A stretch of 21,785 nucleotides of DNA, from assembly GCF_020278625.1 (NCBI RefSeq), contig NZ_JADAKK010000012.1:1-21785 (forward strand). The letters run 5' to 3'. Both the position numbers and the translations under genes were made by a program. Of the stretch, positions 15,642-21,785 are shown in pieces; within the stretch, counting starts at the first letter, position 1; every line of letters starts with the position of its first letter. The notes beneath the pieces were generated by a model. The model was given only the letters and a program-made list of their open reading frames with translations. It ran no database searches and was not told where the DNA came from. The DNA comes from Wolbachia endosymbiont of Mansonella ozzardi. Its GTDB lineage: Bacteria; Pseudomonadota; Alphaproteobacteria; Rickettsiales; Anaplasmataceae.

Positions 15642-15670
15642 AAATATAACTCCTTTTATCTCTTAGTAAG

Positions 15671-15699
15671 ATTATAATACAAAACTACATCTTTATCAA
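15671..15699 (-). promoter_or_regulatory. Promoter of the BI-1/ctaG operon
   Basis: On the minus strand TTGATA (15699-15694) and a perfect TATAAT (15676-15671) are separated by 17 bases. The -35 matches 5 of 6. The transcript would start near 15664, about 22 bases before the ATG, and include the AAAGGAG ribosome site. It is the best match to the housekeeping promoter consensus that I found in the window. Confidence 0.7.
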
Positions 15700-15723
15700 G
15701 CATAAAATTACTTTTTATTGCAA

Positions 15724-16491
15724 TTAATGTACAGTTATTTTTGTTCTAATGTAAATGGAATATAGTCCTATTGCCGCTGCATTCGAAACATTTAAGCTGT
15801 CAATTGCGTTTGACATTGGGATTTTTACAAGATAGTCACAATTTTCTCTAACTAACCGCCGCATCCCTTTCTCTTCAGAACCAAGGATAATCGCTATTTT
15901 TTTCCCAAAGCTTTTTATTTCGTCTACATTCTCTTTAGCATTGCCATTAAACCCGTAACACCAGTAGCCAATCTTTTTTAAATATTCCATAGTTTTTACT
16001 ATGTTTATGACATATATTAACGGAACAATATCTAATGCTCCGCTTGCCGCTTTTGCGATAGATGCGTTTTCGTTTGGTGAATGGTTGTATGGTAAAACCA
16101 CTGCATCAACATTAAAACAAGCTGATGTTCTAAGAATTGATCCTATATTGTATGTGTCAGTGACTTGATCTAAAATTACTATAGTAGAGCTATCGTTTGA
16201 GTTTGCTATTTCTTCAATGCTTAAGCTCTGAAGAATAGGAGCAACTTTTAAAGCAACTCCTTGATGGTTAGCATCTTTGGACAAAATATTATTAAGTGTT
16301 TTGTTTTCTACTAACTGGACTTTAACGCCCTTGCTATCTATATATCGCATAATTTCTTTTTCATGCTCTTCGTAGAAGTTCTCTGTTGTCAGCAGTTCCA
16401 TACACTGCCTGTTTTTGTTCTTCAATGCTGACATGCAGGCGTGCTTTCCATATAGCCAAAAATTCTCATTAGCTTTTAACGATTTCATCAT
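15724..16491 (-). CDS. rlmB: 23S rRNA guanosine-2'-O-methyltransferase (SpoU/TrmH family)
   Basis: SAM-dependent 2'-O-ribose methyltransferase of the knotted SPOUT fold. The N-terminal part (ENFWLYGKHACMSALKNKNR) is the small substrate-binding domain typical of RlmB and other TrmH-like rRNA enzymes. The three SpoU motifs are clear: LDQVTDTYNIGSILRTS (catalytic Asn/Arg, about 107-123), ILGSEEKGMRRL (about 198-209) and SLNVSNAAAIGLY (about 231-243). At 255 residues it has the family length. RlmB modifies a G in domain V of 23S rRNA; the exact target here is inferred. Two possible starts, ATG at 16491 and 16488, are adjacent. It diverges from the Smr-domain gene across 81 bases. Confidence 0.9.
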   Translation of the reverse strand: MMKSLKANENFWLYGKHACMSALKNKNRQCMELLTTENFYEEHEKEIMRYIDSKGVKVQLVENKTLNNILSKDANHQGVALKVAPILQSLSIEEIANSNDSSTIVILDQVTDTYNIGSILRTSACFNVDAVVLPYNHSPNENASIAKAASGALDIVPLIYVINIVKTMEYLKKIGYWCYGFNGNAKENVDEIKSFGKKIAIILGSEEKGMRRLVRENCDYLVKIPMSNAIDSLNVSNAAAIGLYSIYIRTKITVH

Positions 16492-16572
16492 ATTATTGAA
16501 GATCGTAAAATAAACGACATTTTACTATATTTAGATGTTGTTGTAAAATTATACAATTCAATTAATGCATTT

Positions 16573-17079
16573 ATGTCAGACGATAAGTTAGACTGGCGAA
16601 AAAATATTAAGCCAATAAAATCTGAGAAGGTTACTTTAAAGGTTGATCATAAAGTAAATGTAAAACCTGTGGCTAATAAAGGTACTTTTAACTTACGAGA
16701 AAATTTCCTTGATGCAAACGATGTTAGCTTATCATTTTGTCTTGACTACAATACAAAATCAAAGGTTGATAGGGGTAAATATTCTATAAGCGATAAACTT
16801 GATTTGCACGGCTATAATATAGAGGATGCTTACTGTAAATTGATAGATTTTATTATTAAAAATTATCGTGCAGGGAATAGATGCTTATTGATAATTACGG
16901 GGCACGGTAGTGCAACAGGTAAAATGGATACTATAAAGAATAACTTAAATAAGTGGTTAAATGATACTAAAATTCAGCACATGATTCTGTATCACCAGCA
17001 AGCTACGAAAAAACATGGTGGTAAAGGGGCTTTTTATGTTTTGCTAAGAAGAAATAGAGGCTTTAAGCCTGTTGTTTAG
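16573..17079 (+). CDS. Smr-domain protein
   Basis: A 168-residue protein with a basic, low-complexity N-terminal third. A C-terminal Smr domain at about 76-163 has the diagnostic LDLHGYNIEDAYCKLIDFI, the LLIITGHGSATGKMDTIKN loop (GHG motif) and HGGKGAFYVLLRR. Smr domains are found at the end of MutS2 and as free proteins; several cleave nucleic acid or rescue stalled ribosomes. Free Smr proteins of this size are widespread in alphaproteobacteria and are usually annotated only by domain. The start ATG 16573 has no clear ribosome site. The gene is divergent from rlmB and followed by the repeat units. Confidence 0.9.
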   Translation: MSDDKLDWRKNIKPIKSEKVTLKVDHKVNVKPVANKGTFNLRENFLDANDVSLSFCLDYNTKSKVDRGKYSISDKLDLHGYNIEDAYCKLIDFIIKNYRAGNRCLLIITGHGSATGKMDTIKNNLNKWLNDTKIQHMILYHQQATKKHGGKGAFYVLLRRNRGFKPVV

Positions 17080-17100
17080 CCTTCTTGCATAAGAAAGCTT

Positions 17101-17223
17101 GGCGTTTTTTGTAATGATGCGGTTCAGTTGCTCTTGAATTGCTTTAGTCATAAATATTTAAAAATTTTACTAAGCAAGAAAAAAGGCAAAAAAAACCCTG
17201 GCTATTATCTATTTTCAGTATTT
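17101..17223 (+). repeat. Dispersed repeat unit, 123 bases, copy C
   Basis: Begins GGCGTTTTTTGTAATG, has the core TAAATATTTAAAAATTTTAC, then TAAGCAAGAAAAAAGGCAAA, then AAACCCTGGCTATTA, and ends immediately before the next GGCGTT at 17224. It corresponds to the 120-base unit at 2684-2803 in the opposite orientation. Confidence 0.75.
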
Positions 17224-17343
17224 GGCGTTTTTATGCCTTAAACGCAACTAGCCTAAGCTATAATATTTAAGAAATTTACCAGATAGAAAAAAGACAACAA
17301 AACCCCAAGGTAGCTAATTATTCCACTCTCCACTTTAAAATCC
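17224..17343 (+). repeat. Dispersed repeat unit, 120 bases, copy D
   Basis: In tandem with copy C. It begins GGCGTTTTTATGCC, then AAACGCAACTAGCCTAAGC. The core TAATATTTAAGAAATTTACC follows, then AAACCCCAAGGTAGCTAATT and ATTCCACTC, ending before GGCGTT at 17344. The stretch AAACCCC to CACTTTAAA, and the flanking GGCGTTA, match copy A closely. After the last GGCGTT both loci share ACATGCAG a short way downstream. Confidence 0.75.
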
Positions 17344-17513
17344 GGCGTTAGTTTTAAAAAAACATGCAGTGCACATAGTACGAAAAATTAAACAATAATA
17401 CACCAAATGCAAATTTTCTTGTCATTTTAACCTGCATAAATTGGGAAGTTAAGCAAATAGCTTCAATGCTACGATAAGAGAGGCGGAGGAATTTGTCAAG
17501 TAGTTTTTTTGTT

Positions 17514-18677
17514 CTATAGCCCCATAGCATGGCGTATAAAGTGTTTTTTGAGGAAACTTGAATTTTCAACTACCATTAAACTGAGATTTCTCAGTATTTT
17601 AGCAGAAAACACTCTGTTGGAAAATATCCTATTTAATCCATCAGTTGTAAGCGCCATGGTAAAATTATCAAAGCATCTATCGCGTAAAATTCTCTTGAGC
17701 AGATAATTACTGCCAACATCAATACCAGCTGTTTTTGCGGCAATTATGTGTCTTATAACACTTTCTGCGTCTCTAATTCCAAGATTGAGTCCCTGTCCTG
17801 CAACTGGATGGATCGAATGCGCTGCATCGCCAATAAGCAAAACTCTGCCTTTATGCAACTTTTTTGCAAAAGCGAAGCTTAAAGGATAAAGTTTTCTTTC
17901 ACCCTCTAATTTTATTCCTTCTAAGTAAGAACCAGATCTTTTTTTGAGTTCTGTGATAAACTCCTCTTCAGATAAGCTCATCAGCATTTTTGAAATTTTA
18001 GATTTTTCTGTCCAAACTATTGAAGAAGTATAACCGCCCTTTGTCGGCAGAATCGCAAATGGACCACCGGGAAAAAATCGTTCTACAGCTAAGTTTTGAT
18101 GGTGCAGTTCATGCTCTACATTAAATACTATGCTATCTTGCTTATAATCAAATTTTATTACTGGTATAGAAAGTAACTCCGGTAGTTTGGAGTTTTTACC
18201 TTCAGCGCAGATAAGTAGCGATGATATTAATTGCCGATTATCGTCAAGGGTAACTTCCACAAATCCCGATTCACAAGCAATTGTTTTATAAGAATGCGGA
18301 GAGTATATATTCAGTTTATTCAAAAAATTATTGTTGATTGCATTCCATATGTTAGCGTTATTGATAACATAGCCCATTGGCTCTTCCCCGACCATTTTAT
18401 GATCGTAGTGCACAGTGACTGGACTATTTCCATCTAGTATGCATATATCAAGTATCGGCTCAGCTTTGCTCTCTATGAACTGCCAAATCCCTAATTTTTC
18501 CAGTATTTTTTTTGACCCCTGAGAAATAGCAAATGCTCGGTTGTCATCAATTACGCGCGGTAAGCTATTTTTCTCAATCACAGCTACAGACATGGAGTCA
18601 TTGCTTAAGCCAATAGCAGTAATGAGACCAAGCAACCCACCACCTGAAATGATTACATTATAATTCATTTTATTCAC
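17514..18677 (-). CDS. UbiH/UbiF/COQ6-family FAD-dependent hydroxylase
   Basis: FAD-dependent monooxygenase, most likely one of the ring hydroxylases of ubiquinone synthesis. The 387-residue protein has the N-terminal FAD dinucleotide motif ISGGGLLGLITAIGL (Gly12-Gly17), the mid-protein NADPH/FAD region around LLICAEGKNSKLP (the DG-type motif, here EG), and the C-terminal signature GDAAHSIHPVAGQGLNLG (283-300). These three together define the UbiH family. The exact ring position cannot be read from sequence. The start is GTG 18677, or ATG three codons later (18668); neither has a strong ribosome site. It lies downstream of the Mrp gene on the same strand, 51 bases away. Confidence 0.9.
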   Translation of the reverse strand: MNKMNYNVIISGGGLLGLITAIGLSNDSMSVAVIEKNSLPRVIDDNRAFAISQGSKKILEKLGIWQFIESKAEPILDICILDGNSPVTVHYDHKMVGEEPMGYVINNANIWNAINNNFLNKLNIYSPHSYKTIACESGFVEVTLDDNRQLISSLLICAEGKNSKLPELLSIPVIKFDYKQDSIVFNVEHELHHQNLAVERFFPGGPFAILPTKGGYTSSIVWTEKSKISKMLMSLSEEEFITELKKRSGSYLEGIKLEGERKLYPLSFAFAKKLHKGRVLLIGDAAHSIHPVAGQGLNLGIRDAESVIRHIIAAKTAGIDVGSNYLLKRILRDRCFDNFTMALTTDGLNRIFSNRVFSAKILRNLSLMVVENSSFLKKHFIRHAMGL

Positions 18678-18728
18678 GCTAACCCTAAAACTACATTTTA
18701 CCTGTTTTGAAAATAGTTTAAATAGTCT

Positions 18729-19745
18729 TTATAGACTATTTAAAAAAGACTTAACATCTTTAGCAATGTCTTCATAAACCCCTGCTAAACCTTCACTTAG
18801 CATTAAAGGATTTCCACAGTCAGAAGCATGGCATATTTGTGGATCTAAAGGAACTTTGCCTAAGAGTTTGATTCCTAATTCTTCGGACATTTTTTTTGTG
18901 CCATCTTTTCCAAATATATATATTTTTGAGTTGTCTTGAGTAAAATAGCTCATATTTTCTACGATACCAACAATCGGCACGCTAAGCTTTGTGAACATAT
19001 CGTAAATTTTACAAGCTTCGATTAGAGCAAGCTCCTGTGGAGTTGAGACTATTATCGCCCCGGTTAAGTTAAAATTCTCCATCAGGCTTAAATGCACATC
19101 GCCGGTTCCAGGTGGAGTATCAACTATCAAATACTCTATATCGGACCATCTTGTTCCCATTAGCAAATTGTGAAGTGCTTTCGTGATCATAGGTCCACGC
19201 CATATTGTTGCACGATTTTTATCGATAAAATAGCCGATTGAAATAGTATGCAGTCCGTACTTCTCTATAGGCATTGCTTTACCATCATGTATCTTTGGCT
19301 TTAATTCCTCAACACCAAGCATTTTGGGAATCGAAGGACCATATATATCTGCATCAACTAGTGCAACTTTGTGCTTTAACTTTGTCAATGAAAAGGCGAG
19401 ATTTAGTGCAACTGTAGATTTACCCACACCTCCTTTGCCAGATGCAACAGCAATTATATTCTTCACTCCCTTGATATGTAGTTTAGCTCTTTGTTGTTCA
19501 GCTTGCTTCTGACCAGTAGCAACCACTGTCACTTTCCCTACTCCCGGTATAGCTTTAACAGCTTTTTTGCAATTTCTTCTCAATCCTTCATTTGCTTGTA
19601 TGTTACCAGAAATCTCAAGCGCAAAACCAACATCCCTGCCCTTAATAACAATCGAAGATATTATGCCAAGAGCGATTACATTTTTACCACTTTTTTGCTC
19701 TATGACTTTTTTTAAGCTCTCTCTTACAATTTTTTCGTTGATCAT
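18729..19745 (-). CDS. mrp: Mrp/ApbC-family iron-sulfur cluster carrier ATPase
   Basis: P-loop ATPase of the Mrp/NBP35/ApbC family, proposed to carry Fe-S clusters to target proteins. Of 338 residues, an N-terminal MIP18/DUF59-like domain covers about 1-80 (VRESLKKVIEQKSGKNVIAL). The Mrp ATPase follows, with the deviant Walker A ASGKGGVGKST (101-111), VDADIYGPSIPKMLG, WRGPMITKAL and the Walker B region LIVDTPPGTGDVHLSL. The usual CPxC pair after ENMSYF is absent: here it reads ENMSYFTQDNSKIYIFG. Cysteines occur later as CHASDC. It lies 54 bases after typA and 51 before the UbiH-family gene, on the same strand. Confidence 0.94.
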   Translation of the reverse strand: MINEKIVRESLKKVIEQKSGKNVIALGIISSIVIKGRDVGFALEISGNIQANEGLRRNCKKAVKAIPGVGKVTVVATGQKQAEQQRAKLHIKGVKNIIAVASGKGGVGKSTVALNLAFSLTKLKHKVALVDADIYGPSIPKMLGVEELKPKIHDGKAMPIEKYGLHTISIGYFIDKNRATIWRGPMITKALHNLLMGTRWSDIEYLIVDTPPGTGDVHLSLMENFNLTGAIIVSTPQELALIEACKIYDMFTKLSVPIVGIVENMSYFTQDNSKIYIFGKDGTKKMSEELGIKLLGKVPLDPQICHASDCGNPLMLSEGLAGVYEDIAKDVKSFLNSL

Positions 19746-19799
19746 CAGACGCTTTTCTAAAATGCAGACAAGCCTGTCAGAAAACCTCCAGCTTTAACT

Positions 19800-21629
19800 C
19801 TACTCCTTATTCTTCTCCCTTCTTGCACGTTTACGCTCATTTGGATCAAGAAACTTCTTGCGTAAACGTATAGACTTTGGAGTGACTTCCACCAATTCAT
19901 CATCATCTATATATGCTATCATCTCTTCCAAAGTCATTATTTTTGGCGGAGTAAGTTTTATAGCTTCATCACTACCTGCAGCCCTTACATTTGTTAACTG
20001 CTTACCTTTGAGTACATTTATCTCCAAATCATTGTTGCGGTTGTGCTGACCAACAATCATACCACAATATACTTTGTCTTGTGGCTTAATGAACATGATC
20101 CCCCTATCTTGCAAATTAAAGATTGCATACGCCACAGCCTCACCTTTATCAGTAGAAATTAATACTCCATTGCGTCTTCCAGAAATTGGACCTTTATGAG
20201 GAGCATAACTGTGAAATAAACGGTTGATGGTACCAGCACCGCGAGAATCGGTTAGAAACTCCCCTTGATAACCGATTAACCCCCTTGATGGCACTAAAAA
20301 TGTTAACCTTGTTCTACCATTGCCAGAAGGCCTCATGTCAATTACTTCACCTTTTCGGAAGCTGAGTTTCTCCATGATGATTCCACTATACTCATCATCT
20401 ACGTCGATTACCACTTCTTCTATAGGTTCAAGCTTTTTATCGTCTTTTTCTTTAAATAATACATGAGGACGCGAAACAGAAAGCTCAAAACCTTCTCTTC
20501 TCATATTTTCAATTAAAACTCCAAGCTGTAGCTCACCACGTCCACCCACTTCAAATGCCTCGCCACTTGATGTCGGAGTCACAGTAATCGCAACATTTGT
20601 CTCAGCTTCTGCATATAAACGGTCCTTTATGACAGTGGAAGTAAGCTTTGTTCCCTCTTGCCCAGCGAAAGGTGAATCATTAACACTTATAGTAATCGCC
20701 ATTGTTGGCGGATCGACCGGAGTTGAACTGATTGCAGTTGTAACCTCTGATGCTGCTATAGTTTCCGAAACTGAAGCTTTTTCGAGTCCTGCAATTGCTA
20801 TTATGTCTCCTGCTATAGCTTGCTCTACTGGAATACGTTTTAAGCCAGAAAATGAGAGTAACTTAGTCAGCCTTCCTCGCTCAACTACCTTACCATCAAG
20901 ATCGAGTACCTTAAGATCTGAATTGACTTTTGCAATTCCTTGGTAAACTTTCCCTGTCAATATCCTGCCAAGAAATTTATCAGACTCAAGTAAAGTAACC
21001 AGCATAGCAAAAGGTGCACTTTGGTTGTAAATAGATGGTTTTATATAATCTATAACCGTTGAAAATAATGGGCTTAAATCTTTTCTTTCGTCAGAGAGTT
21101 CTTTAACACACCAGCCATTCCTACCAGAAGAGTACAATACTGGAAAATCAAGCTGTTCGTTAGTTGCATCAAGGTTGAAAAACAATTCATATATTTCGTT
21201 CAACACTTCATCGATTCTACTGTCTGGCCGATCAACCTTATTGATTAGCACAATCGGCTTCAAATCTGCTTTTAGTGCTTTTGATAACACAAACTTAGTC
21301 TGTGGCATGGGACCTTCTACAGCGTCAACTAGCAACAACACACCATCTGCCATGCATAGCACCCTTTCTACTTCTCCACCAAAGTCCGCATGCCCCGGTG
21401 TATCAACAATGTTGATTTTTTCATCGCTCCACATTATTGATGTACATTTTGCAAGTATTGTAATTCCGCGTTCACGCTCTTGATCACCACTATCCATCAC
21501 TCGTTCTTGAACTTCTTGATTCTCCCGAAACGTGCCACTTTGTTTTAACATGTTATCGAGTAAAGTAGTTTTGCCGTGGTCAACGTGCGCAATTATCGCA
21601 ATATTACGGATCGATTTAAATTCGTTCAT
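19800..21629 (-). CDS. typA: Translational GTPase TypA/BipA
   Basis: Ribosome-associated GTPase related to EF-G, involved in 50S assembly and stress adaptation. Of 609 residues, the G domain carries AHVDHGKTT (14-22), RGITI (54-58), DTPGH (76-80) and NKVD (130-133). Domain II, the EF-G-like domains and the BipA-specific C-terminal region (SRGAGTINRLFHSY; VDDEYSGIIMEKLSFRKGE; LTPPKIMTLEEMIAYID) follow. Length is normal for the family. ATG 21629 is the only sensible start. A TATACT hexamer 33 bases upstream (21666-21661) may be its -10, but no good -35 was found. It heads a probable group with mrp and the UbiH-family gene. Confidence 0.97.
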   Translation of the reverse strand: MNEFKSIRNIAIIAHVDHGKTTLLDNMLKQSGTFRENQEVQERVMDSGDQERERGITILAKCTSIMWSDEKINIVDTPGHADFGGEVERVLCMADGVLLLVDAVEGPMPQTKFVLSKALKADLKPIVLINKVDRPDSRIDEVLNEIYELFFNLDATNEQLDFPVLYSSGRNGWCVKELSDERKDLSPLFSTVIDYIKPSIYNQSAPFAMLVTLLESDKFLGRILTGKVYQGIAKVNSDLKVLDLDGKVVERGRLTKLLSFSGLKRIPVEQAIAGDIIAIAGLEKASVSETIAASEVTTAISSTPVDPPTMAITISVNDSPFAGQEGTKLTSTVIKDRLYAEAETNVAITVTPTSSGEAFEVGGRGELQLGVLIENMRREGFELSVSRPHVLFKEKDDKKLEPIEEVVIDVDDEYSGIIMEKLSFRKGEVIDMRPSGNGRTRLTFLVPSRGLIGYQGEFLTDSRGAGTINRLFHSYAPHKGPISGRRNGVLISTDKGEAVAYAIFNLQDRGIMFIKPQDKVYCGMIVGQHNRNNDLEINVLKGKQLTNVRAAGSDEAIKLTPPKIMTLEEMIAYIDDDELVEVTPKSIRLRKKFLDPNERKRARREKNKE

Positions 21630-21785
21630 TTCTTATCATTTCAAATTTAATTTAGTAATAAGTATACATGTAATATGCTTAGAGTAAATGGACCTTTTGC
21701 ATAACCATATGACAAACTTTTAGCAGCGTATGTCATCCAATAGAAACGAAAAAAACTACTTAAAGATTCCTCCGGTTTCCTTATC
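21630..21785. other. typA upstream region, possible end of another gene
   Basis: Contains the possible typA -10 TATACT (21666-21661, minus). At the right edge two minus-strand frames enter from outside. One gives DKETGGIFK followed by a stop at 21758-21756. The other stays open to about 21650 (RKPEESLSSFFRFYW, then MTYAAKSLSYGYAKG). Either could be the C-terminus of an upstream gene; the visible part is too short to decide. Confidence 0.35.

Larger units (their letters stand above)
17080..17513. other. Intergenic region with repeat pair, otherwise empty
   Basis: This 434-base stretch lies between the convergent ends of the Smr gene and the UbiH-family gene. Most of it is the two repeat units at 17101-17343. 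The remainder (17350-17513) has no supported gene. A 23-codon minus-strand frame at about 17425-17354 (MTRKFAFGVLLFNFSYYVHC) is hydrophobic but too short to judge. Confidence 0.6.

Noticed and set aside
17354..17569. 71-residue minus-strand frame overlapping the UbiH-family gene end
   Set aside because: Its first part is an alternative frame of the real gene; the rest is a short hydrophobic tail without independent support.
20629..20946. 105-residue plus-strand frame inside typA
   Set aside because: It lies wholly within the conserved typA gene on the other strand, so it is a shadow frame.

Overview
The window is AT-rich and looks like a chromosome segment of Wolbachia, or a very close relative within the Anaplasmataceae (Rickettsiales). 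That reading rests on the protein sequences: DnaK, lipoyl synthase, CtaG/Cox11, a short RNase E/G and a complete MurE. It also fits the many GTG starts, the decayed genes, and the small repeats in otherwise intact housekeeping DNA. I found no phage, complete insertion sequence or CRISPR array.

Layout. Positions 1-341 hold the end of an unrecognised minus-strand gene cut by the window edge. Positions 470-2019 are a minus-strand cluster: a DUF721/DciA-like gene, rpmB (L28) and lipA. Positions 2020-3791 are an accessory, gene-poor stretch. It holds an orphan minus-strand terminator preceded by stacked hairpins (candidate small RNA), a tandem pair of ~120-150 bp repeats, and two tandem copies of a small membrane-protein gene that share an in-frame amber codon. 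Positions 3792-5159 are purB, whose stop codon overlaps the first base of a CAU tRNA. Positions 5160-6207 are decayed DNA dominated by a broken leucine-rich-repeat/coiled-coil gene. An HTH (antitoxin-type) gene and rpmG (L33) follow on the minus strand.

Positions 6822-13665 are a plus-strand block: RNase E/G, dnaK, then bolA-metC-murE with overlapping reading frames. Facing it is a minus-strand group at 13640-16491: rlmB, a BI-1/YccA membrane protein with a good promoter, ctaG joined to it stop-to-start, and a frameshifted comF. An Smr-domain gene runs divergently from rlmB. Positions 17101-17343 carry a second tandem pair of the same repeat in the opposite orientation. The right end is a minus-strand group: typA/bipA, an Mrp/ApbC ATPase and a UbiH/COQ6-family hydroxylase.

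Most genes serve core processes: translation and ribosome maintenance (L28, L33, RlmB, TypA, Smr, tRNA), RNA decay, protein folding, respiration and its cofactors (CtaG, UbiH family, LipA, Mrp, BolA), purine synthesis, and the lipid II branch of cell-wall synthesis (MurE, possibly MetC). The less explained material is between genes: the candidate structured RNA at 2091-2170, the inverted pair of tandem repeats, the alternating pairing segments ahead of purB, and the amber-interrupted gene pair.
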